A DNA stretch of 64,000 nucleotides from an uncultured Psychrobacter sp. (lineage in GTDB: Bacteria > Pseudomonadota > Gammaproteobacteria > Pseudomonadales > Moraxellaceae). Each line of letters opens with the position of its first letter. The first letter of the stretch is position 1. The position numbers and the translations under genes are program-made. The notes beneath the pieces were generated by a model. It was given only the letters and a program-made list of their open reading frames with translations. It was not told where the DNA came from and searched no databases. Shown here piece after piece: positions 28,618 to 37,286 of the stretch. The stretch lies in NCBI GenBank assembly GCA_947489525.1, contig CANLDW010000004.1:62001-126000 (forward strand), given 5' to 3'.

Positions 28618-28926
28618 AATAGTTTCCTTTTTTGGTTTTATAAGAAGTTGTACTTATTATTTATCAAGGCGTCGCTTATTAGAATATAGCTATTATCTGT
28701 AATATAGTAAGTTCAATATAAAAACGATACAGCGGGACTGGGATGAATTTTACGCAGCCTCTGTCGGCGTAGGCACAGCACGCCAGTAAAATTTATACCA
28801 GTTCCGCGTTTAAATATAATGTATCTGTTTTATTTAGAATCGACTATAGTATCTATCATAGCGCGAAGCGAAACTCTTAAATACAAAACTCTAAGGGTTT
28901 CGTGTTTTTATTCGTTATGACATTAG
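28618..28926. other. Intergenic region holding a palindromic repeat element
   Basis: A 309-bp spacer without a gene between the NADP oxidoreductase and the alcohol dehydrogenase. Most of its centre is the palindromic element at 28717-28834. A weak hairpin (GAAACTCTT / AAGGGTTTC, 28870-28901) follows but lacks a T-run on the minus strand. Confidence 0.7.
28717..28834. repeat. 118-bp imperfect palindromic element (MITE- or REP-like)
   Basis: Nested inverted repeats. The outer arms are AAAACGATACA (to 28731) and TGTATCTGTTTT (28820-28831). The inner arms GCGGGACTGG (28732-28741) and CCAGTTCCGC (28798-28807) continue through GATGAATTTTAC and GTAAAATTTATA. A GC-rich centre of about 32 bp carries its own CTGT / ACAG hairpin. 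No coding capacity. The shape suggests a non-autonomous mobile or BIME-like repeat; only one copy was noticed in this window. Confidence 0.65.
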
Positions 28927-30147
28927 TTACGAGGCCTTACTCATTACTGCACGCTCTAAAATACGACGGGACACCTCCAAGTCGTTTTTATTGTGTTCAC
29001 CCAATTTCACCATGTTGTGTGCTTCTAACTGGGTCACGATAGGATCAATAGCCGTCTCGTCTAATTCGGCATCCGCTAGGCTAACGGGTAGACCCAGCTC
29101 ACGGAAGAAGTCTTCAGTTTTGCGAATAGCGCGCTCAATAAGGGCATCTTCGTCTTGGATATCGGCATCCTCAACAGATAAGTTCCAAACGTTACGAGCA
29201 TACTGAATCAGCTTATCTTTTTTACTATCTTTAAGCTCACGCAGAACAGAGGGGAGGACGATCGTTAAGGTGCGCGCATGATCAATATTATGCAGTGAAG
29301 TCAGTTCATGACCGATCATATGAGTCGTCCAGTCCTGCGGAACCCCAGCGCCAATTAAACCGTTCAGTGCCATAGTCGCCGTCCACATGATATTTTTTCG
29401 GGTTTCCATGTTATTAGGATCTTGCTTGACCGCTGGACCTTCTTCGATAAGAATCTTTAGCAGGCTCTCAGCAAAGGCGTCTTGCACTTTTGCATTCACC
29501 GGATACGTCAAATACTGCTCCATGACATGGACAAAGGCATCAGCAATACCATTCATTACTTGACGCTCAGGCAAAGTTAACGTTTTGGCAGGATCTAGGA
29601 TTGAGAACTTCGGGAAAGCTAAAGGATTGCCAAAAGGTAGTTTAGCTTGACGCTCACTATAGTTGACCACCCCGCCTGAATTCATCTCTGAGCCGGTCGC
29701 AGGAATAGTCAGCACCGCCCCTAAATCAACAGCTGAGTCTAGATTTTTGGTATAGCTGATGAGTGCTTCCCATGCCTTATCGCGTGAGACGGTGCCATCT
29801 GCTTCTTTTAATGAAGACACCAGTGCCACAAACTTGCTGCCATCAAGGACTGAACCACCGCCCACTGCCAAAATAAAGTCAATATTGTTTTCATTAACTA
29901 TATCTGCTGCTTTTAGAAGGGTGACAAATTCTGGATTGGGTTCAATACCGCCAAACTCAAAGACCTTGCGATCACCGTTTGTTGCCAAAGCTTCTCTGAC
30001 TTCAGCCAAAGTACCTGTACGCTCAGCCGAGCCACCGCCATAAGTAATAAGAACGCGGGCATCGGTAGGTACTAATTCTGATAGTTGCTCAATTTGACCT
30101 TCGCCAAAGACGATACGTACCGGATTATAGTATTGGAAATTTTTCAT
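28927..30147 (-). CDS. yqhD: Iron-containing alcohol dehydrogenase (YqhD-like aldehyde reductase)
   Basis: 406-aa group III alcohol dehydrogenase. YqhD enzymes reduce short and lipid-derived aldehydes with NADPH. The nucleotide loop is AVGGGSVLDGSK, followed by PATGSEMNSGGVV. The metal ligands appear in NGIADAFVHVMEQY (Asp, His) and MIGHELTSLHNIDHARTL (two His). AGGAAG sits close before the ATG. The promoter 170 bp upstream contains a TAGAC-5-GTCTA operator, shared with the TetR gene, so it is probably induced by electrophiles. The symbol is by similarity of type. Confidence 0.88.
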   Translation of the reverse strand: MKNFQYYNPVRIVFGEGQIEQLSELVPTDARVLITYGGGSAERTGTLAEVREALATNGDRKVFEFGGIEPNPEFVTLLKAADIVNENNIDFILAVGGGSVLDGSKFVALVSSLKEADGTVSRDKAWEALISYTKNLDSAVDLGAVLTIPATGSEMNSGGVVNYSERQAKLPFGNPLAFPKFSILDPAKTLTLPERQVMNGIADAFVHVMEQYLTYPVNAKVQDAFAESLLKILIEEGPAVKQDPNNMETRKNIMWTATMALNGLIGAGVPQDWTTHMIGHELTSLHNIDHARTLTIVLPSVLRELKDSKKDKLIQYARNVWNLSVEDADIQDEDALIERAIRKTEDFFRELGLPVSLADAELDETAIDPIVTQLEAHNMVKLGEHNKNDLEVSRRILERAVMSKAS

Positions 30148-30312
30148 AAGCTTCCTAAATGATTTTTTTGAATTGTGTGTTTTTTAAACACTTAATATTT
30201 GAAATACTTTGTTTTTAAAATAAGTTGAAAAAATGAATTTATAGAAAGTCAGTATTCAGTATAAAGATACTCACATACTGACTTTCCCATCTGTCTAGAA
30301 CAAACACCATTG

Positions 30313-30341
30313 TACATAAATTAGACCGGTCGTCTAGTAAA
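30313..30341 (-). promoter_or_regulatory. Promoter of the alcohol dehydrogenase with embedded TetR operator
   Basis: Minus-strand -35 TTTACT (30336-30341), 17-bp spacer, -10 TATGTA (30313-30318). The spacer contains the 15-bp palindrome TAGACCGGTCGTCTA (30322-30336), so a bound repressor would cover the core promoter. The same palindrome, with one base changed, occurs at the TetR gene promoter. Confidence 0.7.
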
Positions 30342-30427
30342 ATTAATAAAAGTTTGGTAAATAGTTACAAAACTTATAGTTACGAACTCAAGCACAGCTA
30401 ATTTTGAGAATTTAAGGTTCTAGAAGT

Positions 30428-31063
30428 TTAGCGTCCCAACTGGGTGGTAGTCATCTGCCATACCTCAGCAAGCGGCGTATTAGTCTGGCTAATTTTGGCA
30501 ATCAGACTGGCCCCAAGCCAAGCAAAATACCAACGTTTGGCCATACTTTCAGCGGCAATATTATCTTGACGCGGAATAGAGCCATCTGCCCAGCCTGCTT
30601 TGATTTGCTGAGAGAGCCACTCGATAGTTTGCTCACGGCCAATATCTAATGCCACACGCATAGGTTCTGATATATCAGCCACTTCTGCACTGAGCTTCAC
30701 CACCAAGCATTTTTCGTGGTTGCAGCCGTTCTGCTGGGTGTCGTACCAGTTTTGAAAATAGTTGTAAATCTTTTGTTGTGCACTGACGTCAGGCGCACTA
30801 CTAATGGCATCAAGACGCTGTTTATAACTGGTAAAGTAATGCTCTATGATAGCTTCGCCAAAAGCTTCTTTTGAAGCAAAATAATGGTAAAAGGAACCTT
30901 TAGGTACGCCTGCGGTGTCTAGTATTTGCTTAATACCGACTGCGGTAAAACCTTTTTGCGCAATAAGCTGATAACCAGTCGCCAGCAAATGCGTTCTAGT
31001 ATCAACAGACTGATGAGTGGTACTTGTGTCAGAGACGATTGCACCCAGTGTGGTAACAGACAT
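30428..31063 (-). CDS. TetR family transcriptional regulator (NemR/AcuR-like)
   Basis: 211-aa repressor. The N-terminal helix-turn-helix covers about residues 22-68 (GFTAVGIKQILDTAGVPKGSFYHYFASKEAF). The ligand domain has two close cysteines, C114 and C119 (CNHEKCLVVKLSAEVAD), a region where NemR-type regulators sense electrophiles by Cys modification. Neighbours (aldehyde dehydrogenase divergent, YqhD-like reductase downstream, GST, DJ-1) fit a reactive-aldehyde or quinone sensor. AGGAGA precedes the ATG. Its own promoter holds the same operator as the alcohol dehydrogenase, indicating autorepression. The inducing compound is not known. Confidence 0.88.
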   Translation of the reverse strand: MSVTTLGAIVSDTSTTHQSVDTRTHLLATGYQLIAQKGFTAVGIKQILDTAGVPKGSFYHYFASKEAFGEAIIEHYFTSYKQRLDAISSAPDVSAQQKIYNYFQNWYDTQQNGCNHEKCLVVKLSAEVADISEPMRVALDIGREQTIEWLSQQIKAGWADGSIPRQDNIAAESMAKRWYFAWLGASLIAKISQTNTPLAEVWQMTTTQLGR

Positions 31064-31145
31064 AAAAGTTACACTCTCCTTGAGTTTTTCTTACAAAGTT
31101 TATAACGAAGCATTTGTACTTTTCATTGTTTAAATAATGTCCTCT

Positions 31146-31174
31146 ATGTTAGCATTAGACCAGTCGTCTAGCAA
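31146..31174 (-). promoter_or_regulatory. Promoter of the TetR gene with embedded operator
   Basis: Minus-strand -35 TTGCTA (31169-31174), 17-bp spacer, -10 TAACAT (31146-31151). The palindrome TAGACCAGTCGTCTA (31156-31170) fills the spacer. The divergent aldehyde dehydrogenase starts 80 bp away on the plus strand, so the operator could control both. Confidence 0.72.
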
Positions 31175-31199
31175 GTTGGACTTTAATTACCTACATAAA

Positions 31200-31229
31200 T
31201 ACTCTTATAAAAAGTACTCTTATAAAGTT
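31200..31229. repeat. 15-bp tandem duplication in the aldehyde dehydrogenase leader
   Basis: TACTCTTATAAAAAG is followed by TACTCTTATAAAGTT (first 12 bases equal), between the operator and the start codon. Confidence 0.75.
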
Positions 31230-31250
31230 AACATAAAGAAAGGAAATACA

Positions 31251-32738
31251 ATGTCAAATAAGCAAACACCAGATAATAAAGCCTATAGCGACTTTCATCT
31301 ACAGTATATCGCAGGCGAATGGACAACAGGTCAAGATGATAGCGTTAATACCGATATCAATCCTTATACAGGCGATACCATCGTTGAGATTCAGCAAGCC
31401 ACAGATAAGCAGCTTGATGAGGCTTATAAGGCGGCTAAAGACGCGCAAAAACAGTGGGCACAAAAGCTTCCAGCTGAGCGTGCTGGTTTATTGTATAAAG
31501 TGATTGAAATTTTAGATCAACGCCAAGATGAGATTGTCGAGTGGCTGATTAAAGAGTCGGGTAGTACCCGTATCAAAGCCAATGTCGAGCTCGCTACAGC
31601 ACGCGCAATGACACTAGAAGCAGCGACCTTTCCCAATCGTGTGCATGGTGAAATCCGTCCCTCTAATACGCCAGGCAAAGAGAACTTTGTCTACCGCGAG
31701 CCTATTGGTGTTATCGCTGTGATTAGTCCGTGGAACTTTCCGTTTCATTTAACTCAGCGCTCAATTGCGCCTGCTATTGCGCTTGGTAATGCTGTGGTAC
31801 TCAAGCCTGCTAGTGACACACCCGTTACGGGCGGTTTGTTACTAGCCAAGATATTTGAAGAAGCAGGCTTGCCGAAAGGTTTGCTCAACGTAGTGGTTGG
31901 CGCCGGTAGCGAGATTGGCGATGCCATCGTCACTCACGATACGCCAAGTCTTGTCTCATTTACCGGCTCGACCCCGGTAGGCAAACATATCGGTGAGCTG
32001 GCGCATAGCGGCGATTATATTAAGCAGTTGGCGCTTGAGCTTGGCGGTAACAATCCATTCGTGGTGCTCAAAGACGCCGATATCGATAACGCGGTAAAAG
32101 CAGCGGTGTTTGGAAAGTTTCTCCATCAAGGTCAAATCTGTATCGCTATCAATCGTATCATCGTTGAAGATGCGGTTTATGATGATTTTGTTGAGCGCTT
32201 CCACGCCCATGTTAAAACGCTAAAGTTTGGTGACCCAAGCTCGGAGGATACCGCAATCGGTCCTATCGTCAACGAAAAACATCTCAAATCATTAAAAGAT
32301 AAAATCGCCAAAGCGCAGGAAGAAGGCGCAACCATGCTATTGAGTGGCGAGATTGAAGGACAAGTGGTGCCGCCGCATATCTTTACTGAAGTCACTGCTA
32401 ATATGGAGTTATTCCGTAATGAAATCTTTGGACCGCTGGTTGGTATCGTCCGTGCCCGCGATGAGAAAGAAGCGCTTGAGCTTGCTAATGATACAGAATA
32501 CGGTTTATCAAGTTCGGTCTTTACCACGAACATGGAAAAAGGGCTACGTTTTGCTCGTGGTATTCGAGCCGGTATGACTCATATCAATGATATTACCGTC
32601 AACGATGAAAGTAATGCGCCTTTTGGCGGTGAGAAGAACTCAGGTATCGGCCGCTTCAACGGCGAGTGGGTATTAGAAGAGATGACGCGTACGCATTGGG
32701 TATCTTATCAGCACAAGCCGCGCGACTATGCGTTTTAA
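31251..32738 (+). CDS. NAD(P)-dependent aldehyde dehydrogenase (benzaldehyde/vanillin dehydrogenase-like)
   Basis: ALDH of 495 aa. The ATG at 31251 has AGGAA at proper spacing; an earlier in-frame ATG at 31137 would run through the operator and the duplicated leader and is rejected. N162 (ISPWNFPF), E263 (LELGGN) and catalytic C297 (GQICIAINR) are present. Phe/His-rich [20 protein letters not shown] and the GQICIAINR loop resemble aromatic-aldehyde dehydrogenases. It is divergent from the TetR regulator across a shared operator, so it likely clears aldehydes as part of that regulon. The exact substrate is open. Confidence 0.88.
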   Translation: MSNKQTPDNKAYSDFHLQYIAGEWTTGQDDSVNTDINPYTGDTIVEIQQATDKQLDEAYKAAKDAQKQWAQKLPAERAGLLYKVIEILDQRQDEIVEWLIKESGSTRIKANVELATARAMTLEAATFPNRVHGEIRPSNTPGKENFVYREPIGVIAVISPWNFPFHLTQRSIAPAIALGNAVVLKPASDTPVTGGLLLAKIFEEAGLPKGLLNVVVGAGSEIGDAIVTHDTPSLVSFTGSTPVGKHIGELAHSGDYIKQLALELGGNNPFVVLKDADIDNAVKAAVFGKFLHQGQICIAINRIIVEDAVYDDFVERFHAHVKTLKFGDPSSEDTAIGPIVNEKHLKSLKDKIAKAQEEGATMLLSGEIEGQVVPPHIFTEVTANMELFRNEIFGPLVGIVRARDEKEALELANDTEYGLSSSVFTTNMEKGLRFARGIRAGMTHINDITVNDESNAPFGGEKNSGIGRFNGEWVLEEMTRTHWVSYQHKPRDYAF

Positions 32739-32801
32739 GTACAGGTGTCATAAACGCTCTTAACAATCCTAATTTTTCTTAACTTTTTATAATTCAAAAT
32801 T

Positions 32802-32829
32802 AAAGACTGCCACTTGTGCAGTCTTTTTT
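32802..32829 (+). terminator. Terminator of the aldehyde dehydrogenase
   Basis: The stem AAAGACTGC / GCAGTCTTT with a 7-base loop is followed by T residues; the arms also suit termination from the opposite strand. Confidence 0.8.
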
Positions 32830-32855
32830 GTGGGAGTAAAATCTATTCGAATAGC

Positions 32856-33086
32856 TTATCTAGCATGAAAGCCAAGCAAGCCTTCAATCTCTTGTATACT
32901 CAGATTGCGTGCTAGCGCTTGCTCCTCCACGGACAAGCGATTGGTATGCTCTTTTATCATTGAGTGAATGCTGCGCGAGATCTCAGATGTCGAGGCATAA
33001 TACATTTGCGGCTCATCGCGGGTCAGCTTCGTCAAAAACCTATTAATGAGCATACGCTTTTCGGTAGATGCATTTTCTTCTGTCAT
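32856..33086 (-). CDS. Small conserved-looking protein of unknown function (76 aa)
   Basis: Not recognised. A small hydrophilic, mostly helical protein (RMLINRFLTKLTRDEP, SEISRSIHSMIKEHTNRLS). No signal, Cys or membrane segment. Support for a real gene is the AGGAG ribosome-binding site 6 bases before the ATG on the minus strand, the ordinary codon use and the fit between flanking elements. It sits between the aldehyde dehydrogenase terminator and the IS3 element. Confidence 0.6.
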   Translation of the reverse strand: MTEENASTEKRMLINRFLTKLTRDEPQMYYASTSEISRSIHSMIKEHTNRLSVEEQALARNLSIQEIEGLLGFHAR

Positions 33087-33287
33087 GATGTTCTCCTGTA
33101 TGTATCATTTAAGCAGTACAAAGCATGTGAGTCAATGGCGCGATTGAGTTAATGGTAGTAGTTTTTAAAAGGAGGGGATTTAACATGCTATATACGGTAA
33201 TTGATGCCTCAAAAGGTAATCACCCCAAAAAATAATAACACTTAAAAGTAGAAACTAACTGCTAAAATACCAGCAGGAGATTTCGAC

Positions 33288-33554
33288 ATGAAAAAATCAA
33301 GATTTACCGACACACAGATTGTTAATATACTCAAACAAGCAGAACAAGGCGTGCCTGTCAGTGACATATTGCGTGAGCACAATATAAGTCAGAGTACCTT
33401 CTACAAATGGAGGAGTAAATACGGCGGCATGGATGCTTCATTAATTACCCGTCTTAAAGAATTAGAAGCTGAGAACGCTCGCTTAAAGAAAATGTATGCT
33501 GAGGAAAGGCTTAAATCAGACATCTTACAGGATGCCATGTCAAAAAAGTGGTAG
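33288..33554 (+). CDS. IS3-family transposase OrfA (helix-turn-helix)
   Basis: 88-aa DNA-binding subunit. The helix-turn-helix ([22 protein letters not shown]) is typical of the HTH_Tnp_1 type, followed by a leucine-zipper-like stretch ([18 protein letters not shown]). Near its end lies A AAA AAG at 33542-33548 in the phase required for a -1 ribosomal frameshift into orfB, so a fused OrfAB transposase is expected. GGAGA precedes the ATG. Confidence 0.92.
   Translation: MKKSRFTDTQIVNILKQAEQGVPVSDILREHNISQSTFYKWRSKYGGMDASLITRLKELEAENARLKKMYAEERLKSDILQDAMSKKW
33542..33548 (+). promoter_or_regulatory. A AAA AAG -1 programmed frameshift site
   Basis: AAAAAAG is read as TCA AAA AAG in orfA. Slipping by one base joins the orfB frame exactly at 33548. 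The orfA stop TAG follows two codons later. Confidence 0.85.
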
Positions 33555-34375
33555 CGCCCTCTAGGCGCAAAGAGCTAGCTCAGCATTACATCAAAGCCAG
33601 AGCTATTAGCATCCGTTTAGCCTGTCTGATCTTTAATATCAGCATAACCTGCTATTACTATCAGCCAAAGACAGCGGATGAGAATGATCAGATAGCTAAG
33701 CTATTGACTGACTTAACAAGCAGTCATAAAAATTGGGGTTTTAAGCTGTGCTTCTTATATCTAAGAAATGTACTGGGACTGCCTTATAACCATAAACGTG
33801 TTTATCGCATCTACCGTGAGCTTGAATTAAACCTTAGAATAAAGCCTAAACGCCGTATTAAGCGAGACAAACCGCAAAAGCTTGCTGTGCCCACTTGCAT
33901 CAATCAAAGCTGGAGCATGGACTTTATGCACGATGCCTTAACTGATGGTCGTGCTATTAGACTGTTTAATGTCATTGATGATCATAACCGTGAAGCATTA
34001 ACCATAGAGGTTGATTTCTCACTACCGGCTCAAAGAGTGATACGCAGTTTAAACCAGCTTATAGAGTACCGAGGTAAGCCTAATCAAATCAGGTGTGATA
34101 ATGGCCCTGAATATATCAGCAATGATTTAAAGGATTGGGCAACTAAGCAAGGTATCGTTATCGAATACATTGAGCCTGGCAATCCTCAGCAAAACGCTTA
34201 TGTTGAACGATTTAATAAGACAGTGCGTTATGATTGGCTTAATCAAGAACTGTTTGATAGTTTAGATCAAGTGCGGCACCAGGCTGAAGCTTGGCTGTAT
34301 CACTATAATAACGAAAGACCCAATATGGGTAATGGTGGCTTTACGCCGATTCAGAAACTTAATATGGCAGCTTAG
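33548..34375 (+). CDS. IS3-family transposase OrfB (DDE integrase)
   Basis: 275-aa catalytic part, overlapping orfA by 7 bp in the -1 frame. The DDE triad is in [19 protein letters not shown] and [10 protein letters not shown]; the 35-residue spacing between the last two fits IS3 elements (D-D-35-E). The first segment has the HTH_21 type helix ([17 protein letters not shown]). It is probably made mainly as the OrfAB fusion; the GTG at 33548 is formal. Confidence 0.92.
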   Translation: MVAPSRRKELAQHYIKARAISIRLACLIFNISITCYYYQPKTADENDQIAKLLTDLTSSHKNWGFKLCFLYLRNVLGLPYNHKRVYRIYRELELNLRIKPKRRIKRDKPQKLAVPTCINQSWSMDFMHDALTDGRAIRLFNVIDDHNREALTIEVDFSLPAQRVIRSLNQLIEYRGKPNQIRCDNGPEYISNDLKDWATKQGIVIEYIEPGNPQQNAYVERFNKTVRYDWLNQELFDSLDQVRHQAEAWLYHYNNERPNMGNGGFTPIQKLNMAA

Positions 34376-34483
34376 TTCTACTTATTTGGTGTTTTAAATT
34401 TGGGGGTACTTCCAAAAGACTATAGTCTATTAACGTGATATAAGCTTTATCATAAACACAGTCAACGCTTTGGAAATCCTAGC

Positions 34484-35884
34484 ATGTCGAACAATGAGTC
34501 AAATCGTCAGTCGAGCTCTGCCGTGGTTCTGGTATTGTTTCATAATGATCTACGTGTGCAGGATAACGCGGCGCTGATAAAGGCGGTGCAACTCGCGCAG
34601 CAGAACTGCTCAACTAAAAGTGAGACTGCTAAAGATGATAGCACTGACGGACGTTTGATACTGGTTTATGCTCCTAGTCTTGCCACTGATATACGCCAAA
34701 CAAAATGGCATAACGCTTATCAATTCGATGCTATGGGAGCCGCGCGTCAGCGTTTTTTAGATGAGAGCTTAGCCGATCTAGACCATAGCGTGCAGCAACT
34801 AGGCAATCGCCTGCTCTATCTGCAATCTAGTGATGAAGACAGCAATAAAGACAGCGCCGCACAGCTATTTGAGCTCATTGAGCAAAACAAAGTGACCGAT
34901 ATCTGTGCCAGCTATACTGCAGACTATGCTCAAAACCAAGCCTATAAAGCGCTACAAGATAAATATGCCTCTATTAACTGGCACTATCAAGCGACAGCTA
35001 CCTTGTTTGCTGACATGCCGACGACTGAGCTCCCCAAAAGCTTTACTCAGTTTCGCAAAAAAGTAGAGGCAACGCACAATTTATTGGCAGCTAAAGATGA
35101 TCTAACGGTTTGCTCAGCACCTGATCAACTACCCGCGCTGCCTGAGCGCTTGCTAAATAGTGATGAGTATATGTTTAATGCTCAAATATTTGCTGAGGAC
35201 AGCCAAGGCGAACCGAATTTTGAGGGCGGCGAAACGATAGCGCTCAAACATTTAAACCAATACTTTGACTCAGAGGCGCCAAGTACCTATAAAATCACAC
35301 GGAATGCGCTTGATACGTGGACGCATTCGACCAAGTTCTCGCCGTGGCTTGCTAATGGTTCGCTATCGGTCAAGATGTTGCTTAATCGCTTACGCCATTA
35401 CGAGCAGGAAGTGGTTGCTAATGACTCTACCTACTGGATATGGTTTGAGCTATTGTGGCGTGAGTACTTTTATTGGTATGCCGTTGAGCATCAAGAGCAT
35501 TTATTTTTGTTCAAAGGCATCACTGAGCGCACCACGCAGACAAGCTTCGATCAGCAGCGTCTTAGTCAGTGGCAACGAGGTGATACGCCATATCCAATTA
35601 TCAATGCGTGTATGAAGCAGCTCAATAGTACAGGCTATATGTCGAATCGTGGTCGTCAGTTAGTAGCGAGCGCTTTTATTCATGAGCTGGGTCTGGACTG
35701 GCGTTACGGGGCAACTTACTTTGAGCAGCAGCTTATCGATTACGATGTCGCAAGTAACTGGGGCAATTGGCAATATCTAGCAGGGGTGGGCGCTGATCCT
35801 AGAGGCTGTCGTCAGTTTAACCTCACCAAACAAACTCAGCAGCACGATCCTGAGGGCGTGTTTAGAGACAAGTGGTTGTCATAA
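34484..35884 (+). CDS. Cryptochrome DASH / photolyase family protein
   Basis: 466-aa flavoprotein. The N-terminal alpha/beta antenna domain begins VLVLFHNDLRVQDNAAL. The FAD-binding helical domain contains WIWFELLWREYFYWYA and NACMKQLNSTGYMSNRGRQ. The C-terminal segment has ASNWGNWQYLAGVGADPRG and RQFNLTKQ, which is typical of the DASH group (repair of single-stranded pyrimidine dimers) rather than of classical CPD photolyase. No ribosome-binding site of note. It lies just after the IS3 element, whose insertion is about 70 bp upstream of the start and may have affected the promoter. Confidence 0.9.
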   Translation: MSNNESNRQSSSAVVLVLFHNDLRVQDNAALIKAVQLAQQNCSTKSETAKDDSTDGRLILVYAPSLATDIRQTKWHNAYQFDAMGAARQRFLDESLADLDHSVQQLGNRLLYLQSSDEDSNKDSAAQLFELIEQNKVTDICASYTADYAQNQAYKALQDKYASINWHYQATATLFADMPTTELPKSFTQFRKKVEATHNLLAAKDDLTVCSAPDQLPALPERLLNSDEYMFNAQIFAEDSQGEPNFEGGETIALKHLNQYFDSEAPSTYKITRNALDTWTHSTKFSPWLANGSLSVKMLLNRLRHYEQEVVANDSTYWIWFELLWREYFYWYAVEHQEHLFLFKGITERTTQTSFDQQRLSQWQRGDTPYPIINACMKQLNSTGYMSNRGRQLVASAFIHELGLDWRYGATYFEQQLIDYDVASNWGNWQYLAGVGADPRGCRQFNLTKQTQQHDPEGVFRDKWLS

Positions 35885-35987
35885 GTCACATAATTTTTAG
35901 ATACATCAGTTGTCTAACCATAGTTGTCTAAGCATGCCAGTTGTAAAAACACAATCATTAACCCTTTAAACCATACAAGCTTTTTTT

Positions 35988-36425
35988 ATGAAAAAACCCA
36001 GTCCATATCTCACTTTTGCAGGCACTATTCCTTTTATTATTTGCGCCTTGCTACTCACTTTTGATGTAGATGCGATTAGAGTCCTTGGCAAGACCGAGCA
36101 GGTTTTGGCCGTTTATGGTTTAGTTATCGCCACTTTTATGGCAGGGGCGCAGTGGGGTAATCACTTAAGTCTTGATGACAATCATCCATGGGCATTTAGA
36201 TTACCAATACTGAGTAATATTGTTGCTTTGTTATTGTGGCTTGGGTTCTTAAGTCTTACCACGCTTGGGTTTATAGTGCTGTTGATCCTTGTGTTCTTGG
36301 CATTGTTACTCATCGATTATGGATTATGTCGAACACATATTATCGATAGGTCGTACTTTAAGGTGAGGGTTTATGTTACCTGTATTGTGGTTATATCCTT
36401 AATTGTGTCAGCGTTTCAGCTTTGA
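35988..36425 (+). CDS. DUF3429-like membrane protein
   Basis: 145-aa integral membrane protein of unknown role. Hydrophobic segments lie at about residues 7-25, 38-55, 70-90, 91-110 and 124-143. The start PYLTFAGTIPFIICALLL and the motif YGLVIATFMAGAQWG in the second segment resemble DUF3429 proteins. Co-directional with the cryptochrome gene after 104 bp; such proteins are often near photolyases, so light-stress related co-expression is conceivable. Confidence 0.72.
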   Translation: MKKPSPYLTFAGTIPFIICALLLTFDVDAIRVLGKTEQVLAVYGLVIATFMAGAQWGNHLSLDDNHPWAFRLPILSNIVALLLWLGFLSLTTLGFIVLLILVFLALLLIDYGLCRTHIIDRSYFKVRVYVTCIVVISLIVSAFQL

Positions 36426-36468
36426 AACTTGTTTTAAAGCATATAAGGGAGACATATATGTAAGCCAT

Positions 36469-36495
36469 AAAAAAAGGCTGCCAAGTGGGCAACCT
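36469..36495 (-). terminator. Terminator of the first HPxHTxHC-family gene
   Basis: The stem AGGTTGCC / GGCAGCCT (one G-T pair) with a 5-base loop is followed on the minus strand by seven T residues. Confidence 0.75.
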
Positions 36496-36542
36496 AGTTT
36501 TATCACTACTTTTTTATCGTTTTATGTTGTATGCAACAGTGT

Positions 36543-37286
36543 TCACGCTTTTTCTAACTTTGGACGCTGTTTCTCAATAGTCTTAAGTAAAGCTTGTTCA
36601 AATTCGCCTTTTTTAAACTCAATCATATGCGTATGGGCGGCGCAAAAGTGACGTACATCCCAATCATGAGCAAGTTTGATAGCCCAGTCGCAATATTGTT
36701 CTACGGCGTCCGGTGTATTTCTGAGTGCCTTGTCAGTATCGGGCTGTAACAGTACTTCAGGTAATACCGCATCTAGTACTTTGAGTGGCGGCGTTACAAA
36801 GGTATCATCGACATGCAAGCTTTTGCTGGCAGGATGATAAACTAAGAGCGAGCCTGCATGTACTGACTCCTCCGGTGCAATGTAGTAAATGCCTTTAGGT
36901 AAGGAAAACTTAAGCTCAGGATAGCGTTCAGCTACTGCCTCACTCTCCACTAAATCAGGACTCCAATCGACATCTGGCGCTTGCTCTGGATGGCGACGAC
37001 TGCCATAGAATGTCGCTTGCGGAAAGTCCTTTGCCATCTGCTCGCAATGTACCGTATGATACGGATGCACGTTGAGTACCGCTTCAACATCGCGACCGTC
37101 ATTAGTCATCGTCATCACTTGCTTGCGCACCTCGTCAGTCAGCGTATAGCTATCTATAAAGATAAACTTACCTGATTGAAGCTTGACCAGTGAGCAATGC
37201 GCGCCAACATCGAGCACACCACCAACTTTAAATGAGCCGCGTATATTCCAAAATCCCGATCCTAAATCATAAATCTTGTCAGACAT
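36543..37286 (-). CDS. Putative metallo-hydrolase-like protein, paralogue 1 of 3 (HPxHTxHC family)
   Basis: 247-aa soluble protein not assigned with certainty. It looks like a divergent metallo-beta-lactamase fold: an N-terminal strand region (GFWNIRG, CSLVKLQSGKFIFIDSY), then HPYHTVHC with H74, H77 and H80 where the fold normally has HxHxDH. Downstream are single candidate ligands H143 (SVHAGS), D160/D161 (HVDDT) and H218 (CAAHTH). The metal-binding Asp of the standard motif is absent. Two close paralogues follow at 38515 and 39450 on the same strand. No signal peptide. AAGGAT precedes the ATG. Confidence 0.72.
   Translation of the reverse strand: MSDKIYDLGSGFWNIRGSFKVGGVLDVGAHCSLVKLQSGKFIFIDSYTLTDEVRKQVMTMTNDGRDVEAVLNVHPYHTVHCEQMAKDFPQATFYGSRRHPEQAPDVDWSPDLVESEAVAERYPELKFSLPKGIYYIAPEESVHAGSLLVYHPASKSLHVDDTFVTPPLKVLDAVLPEVLLQPDTDKALRNTPDAVEQYCDWAIKLAHDWDVRHFCAAHTHMIEFKKGEFEQALLKTIEKQRPKLEKA

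Larger units (their letters stand above)
33216..34413 (+). mobile_element. IS3-family insertion sequence
   Basis: About 1.2 kb with two overlapping frames (orfA, orfB). Subterminal ends are imperfect inverted repeats: left GTAATCACCCCAAAA, right end read inward GGAAGTACCCCCAAA, with further similarity (AACACTTAAAAGTAGAA against AACACCAAATAAGTAGAA). The direct repeat AAAAG at 33211-33215 and 34414-34418 is a likely 5-bp target duplication, which sets these boundaries. Both frames look intact, so the element may be active. The exact ends could be off by a few bases because the usual terminal TG/CA is not obvious. Confidence 0.82.

Noticed and set aside
34417..34428. Palindrome AGACTATAGTCT as a third operator of the TetR regulator
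   Set aside because: The half-site spacing is 4 rather than 5 and the first T is missing; it more likely reflects the IS target site.
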